Origin: Limnochorda pilosa
GTDB lineage: Bacteria > Bacillota > Limnochordia > Limnochordales > Limnochordaceae
Assembly (NCBI RefSeq): GCF_001544015.1
Contig: NZ_AP014924.1
Coordinates: forward strand, 1,302,001 to 1,366,000
Length of the DNA stretch: 64,000 bases
Direction of reading: 5' to 3'
This document shows, in pieces, positions 1 through 7,880 of the stretch. Each line of letters starts with the position of its first letter. Within the stretch, counting starts at the first letter, position 1. The translations under genes and the position numbers were made by a program. The notes below the pieces were generated by a model. That model saw only the letters and a list, made by a program, of their open reading frames with translations, was not told where the DNA came from and made no database searches.

Positions 1-332
1 TTCAGTTCGCCGGCAACCGCTACCAGGCCCCGGCCGGGACCGAGCACGCCCAGAGGGCACCCGAGGTGGAGCTCCGCTATCACCCGCTGCGCCTTGAAGA
101 ACTGGAAGTCTGGCGGGAGGGCCGCTTCGCGGGGAAGGCGAGGCCTCTGGACCTCTACCGCTCCCGGCTGGACCGGGTGGCCCGGGCCCACGAGCCTGCA
201 GCCCCCAAGCGCACGGGGCTGCCGTACCTCGAGCTCCTCCTCCACCGCCACGAGGAGCGGAAGCGCCAGGCCCTCTCGCCCCTGCAGCTGCACCGCCCCG
301 AACCCGGGAAGGAGGGCGAGCCTCGTGTATGA
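1..332 (+). CDS. Mu/TniA-type DDE transposase, C-terminal end only
   Basis: Open frame running in from the left edge of the window; the start and the catalytic core lie outside it. The visible ~109 residues contain the C-terminal beta-barrel pattern of Mu/IS481-like transposases: GNRY near the beginning, then ELRYHPLRLEELEVW and a GKARPLDLYRS stretch close to the end. The gene ends 8 bases inside the next gene, an ExeA-like ATPase. That pairing is typical of TniA/TniB or Mu-A/Mu-B type transposition modules. Whether the catalytic domain is intact cannot be judged here. Family assignment rests on the pattern of the C-terminal domain and on the neighbour. Confidence 0.7.
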   Translation, partial: QFAGNRYQAPAGTEHAQRAPEVELRYHPLRLEELEVWREGRFAGKARPLDLYRSRLDRVARAHEPAAPKRTGLPYLELLLHRHEERKRQALSPLQLHRPEPGKEGEPRV

Positions 333-1134
333 GGCCTTCTTCGGGCTCTCCCGAGCCCCCTTCACCCGGGAGATCGCCCCTTCGGACCTCTTCACCTCCC
401 GCCAGCACAAGGAGCTCCTCGAAAGGCTCCGGTACGCGGCGGAGCGAAGGCTCGTGATGCTCCTCACCGGCGAGGTGGGCTCGGGCAAGTCCACCGCCCT
501 GCGGGCGCTCCGAGAGCACCTGGACAGCGCCCGCTACGAGGTGCTCTATCTCGCCGACGTCGCCTTCTCCCCCAGGAGCTTCTTCCACCGGCTCCTGGAG
601 GAGCTTCACGTCGAGGCCCCCTACCAGCTCACCCGGGCCAAGCGGCTCGCTTACCGCACCCTCCTGGAACGTCACCAAACCCAGCACCGGACCCCGGTGC
701 TGGTGGTGGACGAGGCCCAGCACCTTCCCCGGGCCGTTCTGGAGGAGGTCCGGGGGCTCCTGAACTACGACTGCGACGCCTTCGCTCCCTTCGCTCTGAT
801 CCTCTCGGGCACCCGGCCCCTGGCGGAACTCCTCCAGCTTGCGAGCCTCGAACCGCTCTCCCAGAGGATCGACCTCCGCTTCCACCTCCAGGGCCTCACC
901 CTCGAGGAGACCCAGCAGTACGTGCGCCACCTGCTGAACCTCGCCGGCGTCGGGCAGGAGATCTTCTCCCGGGAGGCCCTCACCCGGCTCCACCTGGCCT
1001 CCGAGGGGATCCCGAGAAAGATCAACCGCCTGGCCACCCTCACCCTCATGGCGGCCGCCGCACAGGAGCGCCGCGTCATCGACGACGGCTTCCTCGACCA
1101 GGTGGCCTCGGCGGAGCTCAGCTGGACGGCCTGA
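325..1134 (+). CDS. ExeA/TniB-like AAA ATPase, transposition partner
   Basis: 269-residue AAA-type ATPase. The N-terminus (YEAFFGLSRAPFTREI) is the ExeA-family signature. The Walker A is GEVGSGKST and the Walker B is PVLVVDEAQHL; a C-terminal helical part contains GIPRKINRLATLTL. I chose GTG at 325 because homology begins there and AAGGAGG lies about ten bases upstream; the frame stays open further upstream but that part has no family resemblance. It overlaps the transposase stop by 8 bases, so the two are translationally coupled. Related ATPases (TniB, MuB, IstB-like) select targets and activate the transposase; that role is inferred from the family and the neighbour. Confidence 0.85.
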   Translation: MYEAFFGLSRAPFTREIAPSDLFTSRQHKELLERLRYAAERRLVMLLTGEVGSGKSTALRALREHLDSARYEVLYLADVAFSPRSFFHRLLEELHVEAPYQLTRAKRLAYRTLLERHQTQHRTPVLVVDEAQHLPRAVLEEVRGLLNYDCDAFAPFALILSGTRPLAELLQLASLEPLSQRIDLRFHLQGLTLEETQQYVRHLLNLAGVGQEIFSREALTRLHLASEGIPRKINRLATLTLMAAAAQERRVIDDGFLDQVASAELSWTA

Positions 1135-1157
1135 ACGAACGGAAAGGAGGCTCATTC

Positions 1158-1397
1158 GTGCGCTTCACGGTGAAAGGGACGACCTACGTGGACAGCGAGC
1201 ACCGATCCGGCAGGAAGGGAGGCCTGAAGGGCCGGATCCGACTGGTGACAGGCAATCAGGAGCTGGTGCTCAACCTCTCTTCCCTCAGAGCCGCCGAGCG
1301 GCTCATCGACCACCTCTGGAGCGCCGCCTACGGCCCCGAGGAGGACCCGGCCACGCTATCCGACGAAGCCCTCAGCCAGCAGTCCCTGCCGTTTTGA
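1158..1397 (+). CDS. Small protein of unknown function behind the transposition ATPase
   Basis: 79 residues, GTG start, with AAAGGAGG about ten bases upstream. I do not recognise a family. The first half is rich in beta-prone and basic residues (RFTVKGTTYVDSEHR, GRIRLVTGNQELVLNL), followed by a helical, acidic second half (AAERLIDHLW, GPEEDPATLSDEAL). It lies 23 bases after the ATPase on the same strand and is probably the third gene of the same mobile module. A small accessory DNA-binding or targeting protein is possible, but nothing in the sequence proves it. Confidence 0.55.
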   Translation: MRFTVKGTTYVDSEHRSGRKGGLKGRIRLVTGNQELVLNLSSLRAAERLIDHLWSAAYGPEEDPATLSDEALSQQSLPF

Positions 1398-1488
1398 ATC
1401 ACAGCCCTGGCGGCTCACCCTGCCAGGGCACCGTTTCCAAACTCGAACCTGCGGCCACGGAGCATGAGATGGGGGTGGACAAAGAGCG

Positions 1489-1959
1489 TGACTCGCGACA
1501 GAACTCTTTCCTCACGCCCGGTTCGTCCTGGACTACTACCACCTGTCCGAACACGTATATCGAGCGGCGGAGGAGATCTTCGGAAAGGAGAACCCTGAAG
1601 GCAAAGCCTGGGCGAAACAGGTGAGCGAAGCGCTCCTGCGCAAGGGCAAGATCGACGAGGCGTTGCAGGCCATTCGAGATCTGCCGGCTCGCGGCCGGGC
1701 GGCCCGGGAGGAGCGGCGGAAGCTGTTGGCCTACGTGGAGAACCACCGCGACAAGATGATCTACCCTGAGCTTGAAGCCCAAGGCCTGCCGATAGGGAGC
1801 GGCGCGGTGGAGAGCGGGTGCAAGCGGGTGGTTGGGAAGCGTCACAAGCAGGCGGGGATGCGCTGGAGCCGACCTGGGGTGGGCGCCATGCTCAGCTTAG
1901 CCGCCTTCCGCTACAGCAGGCGGTGGGACGCCTTCTGGACGGCAAAGCGGGCTGCCTGA
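1489..1959 (+). pseudogene. ISKra4-type transposase remnant, 5' truncated
   Basis: In-frame remnant of about 156 codons with stops in the same frame at 1465 and 1486, so no complete gene can be read. The visible part includes FVLDYYHLSEHVYRAAEEIF, then LPIGSGAVESGCKRVV and KQAGMRWSRPGVGAMLSL near the end, the C-terminal region of ISKra4-family transposases. A start codon at 1621 would give a 112-residue fragment, but homology continues upstream of it. It is inactive as a transposase and abuts another transposase fragment directly downstream. Confidence 0.7.
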
Positions 1960-2306
1960 CCCCCTACGTTTCTGGCGTACACCCCTTTTACAATCAGCGC
2001 TGCACCGCCGAGAACGGGATCAAGGAGCTGAAGGAGGGACTCGGCATCGACTCCATCGGCAAGGAGACCTTCTGGCCCAATGCGGCGGACCTGCTGATCA
2101 AGGGGATCGCCTACAACCTCCTGCTCCGGCTCAAGGCGCTGGCCCCGGCGCCCTATCGCCACTACACCGCGACCCGCCTGCAACGGACCCTGCTGCGGGT
2201 GCCGGTCCTGGTGGTGCGCCATGCCCGGCGGCTGATCCTCCGGCTTCCAGCGCTGTGGCCGCACCGAGCTGCATGGCAGGCCATCCGGCTTGCACTGAGC
2301 ACGTAG
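1960..2306 (+). pseudogene. IS1380-type transposase remnant, C-terminal end
   Basis: C-terminal fragment of about 115 codons with FYNQRCTAENGIKELKEG, then LLIKGIAYNLLLRLK and VPVLVVRHARRLILRLP. This is the characteristic end of IS1380-family DDE transposases. It begins in a different frame right where the ISKra4-like fragment stops, so the junction near 1960 marks an insertion or deletion that fused two dead elements. No start codon or catalytic residues from the front of the protein are present. Confidence 0.75.
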
Positions 2307-2633
2307 CGTACCCGGAACGCCGTGGGCAAGGAGCGGAGGCCACCAGTAGGGGCGGGTGGCCCAGGCAGCTGCGCCCTTCTGGCGCCTCCCGAGCCGTTGC
2401 TCACGCCGTTTCGCCCACCTCTGTGCGTCGTCCACGCCTCTCATCACGGCGATTCCGGGCTCACATTTCCAACGTGTCCTACCAATTGTCGTCAACCGTG
2501 TTCCATTCCTTGCGATCCTCTGTTCGGTTCGCGTCCGTCGAAGGGACGCATGCGAAATCCGGGCTGAAGCCACCGTGACGGCGTCCCAACCTCCAGCTCC
2601 GTCCATCCAGGCCATACCAGCGGCATGCTGACG
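2307..2633. other. Non-coding tail behind the IS1380 remnant
   Basis: About 330 bases without a convincing gene; the short open frames here do not resemble proteins. Around 2548-2572 lies ATGCGAAATCCGGGCTGAAG, placed where a terminal inverted repeat of the IS1380 remnant would be expected. I cannot confirm it without the matching left end, which is lost. The stretch also holds the downstream side of the convergent DUF4279 gene. No clear terminator stem was seen. Confidence 0.3.
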
Positions 2634-3080
2634 CTAGTCGTCGGCCTCGTCCTCATCCACGCGGACCATCCCCCATGAGAAGACGGAGACGGTTATGGAG
2701 ACACCGGTTTCGGAAAGGAACGCCATGACGTCTGGGGGTATCTGAAACGTACCCTGCGCATAGTCGGTGACATAGCTACACCACACGGTTACTGACCAGT
2801 CCTGCGCCATACGTTTCAGAACTGCCTGTCTCGGCCTTAGGTCGGAGACAAGCGCGCGAAGGTGTGTTTCCATCGGACGGTCGGTAGGGACCGGAACGGT
2901 ATACCTCCATACATTGGTCACGGCCCTTACCCCACCCGGACCGACGGTTCCTTCTTTCGTGAAGCGGGTAGGAGCTAAGGACAGTTGACTTGTCACCCAG
3001 TCACCGTCAAGTCCGCTGCCAGCGACACGGAGTGCCGCTCTCTGCAAGATGCCTTCATCATGATGCCTCGGGGTGGTCAC
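2634..3080 (-). CDS. DUF4279-domain protein, candidate immunity partner of the RHS protein
   Basis: 148 residues. The pattern fits DUF4279: an N-terminal strand-helix (AALRVAGSGLDGDWVTSQL), a middle VWRYTVPVP strand, and a C-terminal end with IPPDVMAFLSETGVSITVSV. I placed the start at GTG 3080 because GGAGGG lies six bases upstream and the codon shares one base with the RHS stop (TAGTG). The frame is open 16 codons further upstream, but inside the RHS gene. Translational coupling directly behind a polymorphic-toxin-like protein is the usual position of an immunity protein; that function is inferred. Two 60-base lines counted (2701-2820) are 52-57% GC, below the surrounding genes. Confidence 0.75.
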   Translation of the reverse strand: MTTPRHHDEGILQRAALRVAGSGLDGDWVTSQLSLAPTRFTKEGTVGPGGVRAVTNVWRYTVPVPTDRPMETHLRALVSDLRPRQAVLKRMAQDWSVTVWCSYVTDYAQGTFQIPPDVMAFLSETGVSITVSVFSWGMVRVDEDEADD

Positions 3081-6000
3081 TAGTATCCCTCCAGAAACTG
3101 ACGGGCCAGTGCTTCTAGCTGCTTCCAAGTCAGGTCGCGGCCGCCCGTTATGTCGTCTTTCATCTCTTCGATGAAATCACCGAATGCTCGACGCTGCTCT
3201 GGCGTCATCTTGAACTTACGAGCGACCTGCTCAACCTGACGGATGTCGCCTTTCTTCGCGAACATCTGTAGATTGATGCGTGATGAAGATGCCCCCGTTC
3301 CAGACAGCCTCGATTGAATCCAGGAGTACACTCGCACTGCCACACCCGCGGCTGCGCCGGAAGAGGCGACTTGGATGCCGGTCGCTGCGCCGATAACAAA
3401 CAGCGTGGGAGTCAGCCAATCCGCCCTTACCGAGTCATTGCTGAGGTCGTACCCCTGGGGGTAGCTCTCGGTCCGCGGTAGTAGTATCTCCTGGCCTGGG
3501 TAGATAAGGTCGGGATCCCGAAGGGCGAACGGTTGCATGCGCACTATTTCCGTATATAGAGACGCATCACCGTAGACTTTTCGTGCAATGCCAGAAAGGG
3601 TGTCTCCAGGTTCGACGGTACCCCACTGCCCCGAGGGATCGACCTTGAAGAGGCCCAGCGGATCGACGAGGGCCGTTGGCCTGTTGTCAACGTACACGTA
3701 CCAGTTCAACCCATCCCTCACCAGGTCCTGGCTGGCCCACCGCCCCACCTCCGGGTCGTACCAGCGCGCCCCGAAGTAGTAGAGCCCCGTCTTCGGGTCG
3801 TACTCCTTCCCCGTGAAGGCGTAGCGGTTGTACGGGCCCATCACCCCCGCCCAGACCTGCCCGAAGACCTCGTAGGAGTACTGCACCACCACCTCGCCCT
3901 TGCGGTCCGTGAGCGCCTGCACGCTCCCCAGAGCATCCGTGTGGTAGAAGAGCAGTCCTCCCCGGGTCCTGAGGAACTCCTCGTTCCCCGGCGCCTTCCG
4001 CCCGTGAAAGCCGAACATCTTCCTGGCGAGGAGCTGCCCGTTCGCGCGGTAGTACTCCGCCAGGGGCGGAAGACCCTCCCCCGGGGTCCCCGCGTACTCC
4101 ATCAGCACGTCGAGGCCGTCGTAGAGGTAGTGGGTGATCTCGGTCTTCTGCTTCTGTGCGTTCTGCCAGTAGCTCTCCTCCCGGTAGACCCGCCTCCCGA
4201 AGGCGTCGTAGGCATAGCGCACCCAGGTGCCGTCGGGGAAGTCGACCCGGGTCAGCTGATTCCTCGAGTCGTAGGTGTAGCGGATCGTTTTCTCCTGGTC
4301 CGCCCGCTCGACCACGTTGCCGTTGGCGTCGTACCGGTAGGTGACCACACCCGCACGGAGCAGGCGGTTGAGGGTGCCGTAGGTGTAGGGGAGGATCCCC
4401 GCATCGGTCTGCAGCGTGAGCCGGTTGCCCACCCGGTCGTAGGTGTAGCTCGCCCGTGCGAAGGGATCCGGCCAGGAGACGGCGCCTCCCGGGTCGTCCG
4501 GCCTGCCGCCCCCGGGCTTCCCTCCCTGGCCCGGAGGTTCGCTGGGAGGCTGCCTGCCCTCCGAGGTCCCAGGCGCCTGCGGGATGGCCTCCACCACCTC
4601 ACCTTCCGGCAGGGAGGGCACGCGGGTAGGTGGAACCGGGAGGGTCGGAGCGAGCGGGTATGAGGTCGCGCCTTGCGACAGGCCCTTCCCCGGAGGGAAC
4701 GTCCCGTCCTGCCAGGCCCGGATCGCCTCGATCGCCTCCAGGGGGTACTCCACCCGCACCAGGCGGTCCAAGAGGTCGTAGGCGTAGCGGGAGACGGCCC
4801 CGCCTCCCTCCCCCCGCTCCAGGGGGTTGCCCACCGCGTCGTAGCGGTACGTGTAGCGGAGGATCTCCTCGAAGGGGCTCCCGGTCACGAGGCTCGCGAG
4901 CCTGCCCGCGACGTCGTAGCCGTACCGCGTCTCCACCTGGTTCGGATGCCGCACCCGCTCCAACCTCGCCAGGGCGTCGTAGGAGAACTCGAACCGCTGC
5001 CCTTCGGAACCCGTGAACTGCTCGAGCCGCCCCAGGGGGTTGTACGCGTACCTGAAGACCCGTCCCTCCGGGTCGGTGAGGCTGGTGCGGAGCCCCCTCG
5101 CGTCGTAGGTGGTCCTGAGGGTCTTGTTGAGGGTGAGGTTCTGCACCTCGATGAGCCGCCCCATCGCGTCGTAGGCATACCGCTCGCTGAGGGCCGGGTT
5201 CGAGGCTAGAGTCATGCGGCCGGCCGCGTCGTAGGCGAAGCGCACCGTCTCGTCCGGGTAGACGATCTCGGTGAGCAACCCTCGGGCATCGTAGGCGAAG
5301 CGGGTGGTGCGCCCGGCCAGATCGGTCCGGGTGGCGACGTTGCCGAGAGGGTCGTAGGTGTAGCGGATCCGCCCCTGAGGCGACTCCTCCTCCACGAGCT
5401 GCCCCGCCGCGTCGTAGGTCCAGCGGAAGAGGTTGCCGCCTGGGTCCACGCGACGGATCAGCCGGCCAAGAGGATCGTACTCGTACTCCATCACCCCGCC
5501 GGAGGGGTCCTCGACGCGGACCGGCCGGCCCGACGGGTCGTAGGCCAGCTCCGTGCTCCTTCCCAGCGCATCGGTGAGCTCCCTGAGCCTGCCGAGCTCG
5601 TCGTACGCGTAGCGGGTCTTCTCCCCGGCCGGGTTGGTCGCCCGGGTCAGCCGGCCGGCCGCGTCGTACGCGTAGCGGAAGGTCCGATTCAGAGGGTCGG
5701 TCGCCGCCAGGAGCTTGCCCCCGGCGTCGTACTGGAAGCGTTGAACCTGTCCAAGGGGATCCGTGTATTGCACGACCCGCCCGAAGGGATCGTAGGACCA
5801 GGTGTAGACCGCCCCGGAGGGGTCCACGTACGAGAGGACGTGCCCATCGGCATCGTACGTGTAGCGGTGCTCGGCCCCTGTCGGCTCCTGTACCCGGAGC
5901 ACGCGCCCCAGGCCGTCGTACTCGAGGCGGGTGGTCTTCCCGAGAGGATCGGTCATGGTGAGGAGGTGGCCCAGACCGTCGTAGGTGAAGCGAGTGACCG

Positions 6001-7807
6001 CCCCTGAAGGATCCGTGATGGACGTGACGTTCCCGTGCGCGTCGTAGGCAAACTCCGTCGTCTGTCCCTTGGAATTCGTGACGCCGCGAAGGAGGCCGCG
6101 GGTGTCGTAGGAGTACGTCGTGGTCCGGTTCAGCGGATCGGAGAGGCCGACCAGATTGCCCCGCCCGTCGTAGGTCATGCGGGTGCGGTTTCCAAGGGGG
6201 TCGACGATCTCGGTGAGCCTGTTGAAGCCGGGCTCGTACTGAAACCGGTACACCTCGCCCGACCGGCCGGTGAGCTCCACCACGTTCTTCTTCCCGTCGT
6301 ACCTTGCCCGCGTCACCGCCCCGGTGGGATCGACCGTTCGAATGCGGTTGAAGCCTTCGTCGTACTCGTACTGGGTTACCTTGCCCAGGGGGTCCCGCTT
6401 CGAGGTCAGGTGGCCCTCGGCATCGAAGACATAGACCGTCGTTCCGCCTCTCGGGTCGGTGTACTCGGTGCGGTAGCCGCTGCCGCGCTGGTAGGTGAAG
6501 CGGTTGTAGAGAGAGCCATCCGGCGCGACGACCTCGACCACCCGGCCCTCGGCGTCGTACCGGTAGCTCATGCTGAAGCCGCGCGGGCCCGTGTAGCGGG
6601 TGAGGCGACCCTCCTCATCGTACTGGAAACGCCAGCGGCTCCCGATCGGGTTGATCACCTCCTTCAGGCGCCCTCTTTCATCGTAATCGTACTGCAGCCG
6701 CCTGCCGGCCGGGTCCCTGAGCTCCACCAGGAGAGACCCCTCGTAGGTGAGGTGGTACTTCCGGCCCGCTGTATCGACGATCTCCGTGAGCCGCCCCTGG
6801 CCGTCGTAGTGAAAGGCCAGGCGATTGCCGTTGGAATCGGTGATGTCCATCAGCCTGCCCGCCGTCGGCGACTGGTTGCTTCCCCGCCAGCGGGCCCAGT
6901 AACCGGCGTACCGGTACGCGATGCCGTCCTTCGTCCGCTCCGTGTACGTCCCGTCGGGGTTGCGGGCGAGGGTGTTGGAGTTGAGGACCGACGACTCGAA
7001 GTACCCGCGGTCCAGCCTGATCTCGATCAACGGGTCGCCGTCGAAGGAGCTCACCGGCACCTCGGGGTCCGGCACGAATCGGTAGTGCAGGCGGCGTCCC
7101 TGGCCGTCCCGGACGTCCATGGAGTAGTTCCAGTTCATCGTCAGCGTTCGATGGTACGTGTGGGTCCACTTCGCGCCGAGAGGCCCATCGACCGGTGAAT
7201 TGGACGCGTACGTCCGCGCGAACGAGAAGGGGAGACCGGCCCCCGGAACGGTGAGGTCCGTTTGGGTCAGGATGTACTCCCCCGTCAGGGGGTTGACCGG
7301 ATCGCCTGACAGGTCGTGGTTTCCTTGCTCACCCGACTCTTCCACGAGCTCTCCGGCCTCGTTACCAGGCTCTTGAGGTACGCTGCCGTCATCCTTGGTG
7401 CCGGTTCCGGCACGCCGCTCTGTGTTGTCTGTAAAGTCGTCGTTGTCGTCATCAACATCCTGCGAATCGGGGATACCGTCGCCGTCCGCATCCGGCGGCG
7501 GGGGCTCACCATCATCGTCGTCACCATCGTCCCCACCATCGTCGCCATCATCGTCGGCCTCGTCCCCATCATCGCCCTCATTACCGTCGCCGTCGTCCCC
7601 GGGATCCTCCCCGGTACCAGGATCCTCTTGATCCCCGGTATCGCCTTGGCCGCTGTCGTCTGATCCACCCTCACCCGGATCAAACGAAACCGGGGGATCC
7701 GCATGTACGGGTGAAACCTGCGCAACGCCAACCACGACAACCAGAACAATAACGAGCAAGATGATCGCAGTATGAATCAGCGTGCGGCCTCGGCAGGTGA
7801 TAGTCAT
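3080..7807 (-). CDS. RHS/YD-repeat protein with signal peptide, acidic linker, LysM domain and variable tip
   Basis: 1575 residues. The start is ATG 7807, eight bases after AGGAGGT; the frame is open 14 codons further upstream without a ribosome site. Order of parts: a signal peptide with a long hydrophobic core ending VSPVHA; an Asp/Gly-rich linker with a thrombospondin-3-like DADGDGIPDSQDVDDDND; a DUF6531-like entry (DPVNPLTGEYILTQTDL); some thirty YD repeats; the conserved RHS core end (FTGKEYDPKTGLYYFGARWY) and DPLGL; a LysM domain near residues 1396-1445 (VEPGDTLSGIARKVYG, IYPGQEILLP); a short hydrophobic segment; INLQMFA; and a final ~60-residue tip. RHS shells of this kind encapsulate toxic C-termini. 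The tip family is unknown to me, so toxin activity is inferred. It follows a secretin gene by 73 bases; a 7-bp hairpin (CGCTTTC/GAAAGCG, 7837-7866) lies in that gap. Confidence 0.9.
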   Translation of the reverse strand: MTITCRGRTLIHTAIILLVIVLVVVVGVAQVSPVHADPPVSFDPGEGGSDDSGQGDTGDQEDPGTGEDPGDDGDGNEGDDGDEADDDGDDGGDDGDDDDGEPPPPDADGDGIPDSQDVDDDNDDFTDNTERRAGTGTKDDGSVPQEPGNEAGELVEESGEQGNHDLSGDPVNPLTGEYILTQTDLTVPGAGLPFSFARTYASNSPVDGPLGAKWTHTYHRTLTMNWNYSMDVRDGQGRRLHYRFVPDPEVPVSSFDGDPLIEIRLDRGYFESSVLNSNTLARNPDGTYTERTKDGIAYRYAGYWARWRGSNQSPTAGRLMDITDSNGNRLAFHYDGQGRLTEIVDTAGRKYHLTYEGSLLVELRDPAGRRLQYDYDERGRLKEVINPIGSRWRFQYDEEGRLTRYTGPRGFSMSYRYDAEGRVVEVVAPDGSLYNRFTYQRGSGYRTEYTDPRGGTTVYVFDAEGHLTSKRDPLGKVTQYEYDEGFNRIRTVDPTGAVTRARYDGKKNVVELTGRSGEVYRFQYEPGFNRLTEIVDPLGNRTRMTYDGRGNLVGLSDPLNRTTTYSYDTRGLLRGVTNSKGQTTEFAYDAHGNVTSITDPSGAVTRFTYDGLGHLLTMTDPLGKTTRLEYDGLGRVLRVQEPTGAEHRYTYDADGHVLSYVDPSGAVYTWSYDPFGRVVQYTDPLGQVQRFQYDAGGKLLAATDPLNRTFRYAYDAAGRLTRATNPAGEKTRYAYDELGRLRELTDALGRSTELAYDPSGRPVRVEDPSGGVMEYEYDPLGRLIRRVDPGGNLFRWTYDAAGQLVEEESPQGRIRYTYDPLGNVATRTDLAGRTTRFAYDARGLLTEIVYPDETVRFAYDAAGRMTLASNPALSERYAYDAMGRLIEVQNLTLNKTLRTTYDARGLRTSLTDPEGRVFRYAYNPLGRLEQFTGSEGQRFEFSYDALARLERVRHPNQVETRYGYDVAGRLASLVTGSPFEEILRYTYRYDAVGNPLERGEGGGAVSRYAYDLLDRLVRVEYPLEAIEAIRAWQDGTFPPGKGLSQGATSYPLAPTLPVPPTRVPSLPEGEVVEAIPQAPGTSEGRQPPSEPPGQGGKPGGGRPDDPGGAVSWPDPFARASYTYDRVGNRLTLQTDAGILPYTYGTLNRLLRAGVVTYRYDANGNVVERADQEKTIRYTYDSRNQLTRVDFPDGTWVRYAYDAFGRRVYREESYWQNAQKQKTEITHYLYDGLDVLMEYAGTPGEGLPPLAEYYRANGQLLARKMFGFHGRKAPGNEEFLRTRGGLLFYHTDALGSVQALTDRKGEVVVQYSYEVFGQVWAGVMGPYNRYAFTGKEYDPKTGLYYFGARWYDPEVGRWASQDLVRDGLNWYVYVDNRPTALVDPLGLFKVDPSGQWGTVEPGDTLSGIARKVYGDASLYTEIVRMQPFALRDPDLIYPGQEILLPRTESYPQGYDLSNDSVRADWLTPTLFVIGAATGIQVASSGAAAGVAVRVYSWIQSRLSGTGASSSRINLQMFAKKGDIRQVEQVARKFKMTPEQRRAFGDFIEEMKDDITGGRDLTWKQLEALARQFLEGY

Positions 7808-7880
7808 CGAGTAGGACCTCCTCCCTAGACGTGCCGCGCTTTCGACCACCCACAGGAATGAAAGCGAAAGATGAGCCAGC

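Noticed and set aside
1394-1624. 76-codon frame starting at 1394 after the small protein gene
   Set aside because: It overlaps the ISKra4 remnant in another frame and shows no protein-like pattern.
3941-7198. Long plus-strand open frames rich in VVGVA/HRVVGI repeats opposite the RHS gene
   Set aside because: They are antisense images of the YD repeats; periodicity comes from the RHS gene and no ribosome sites or families support them.
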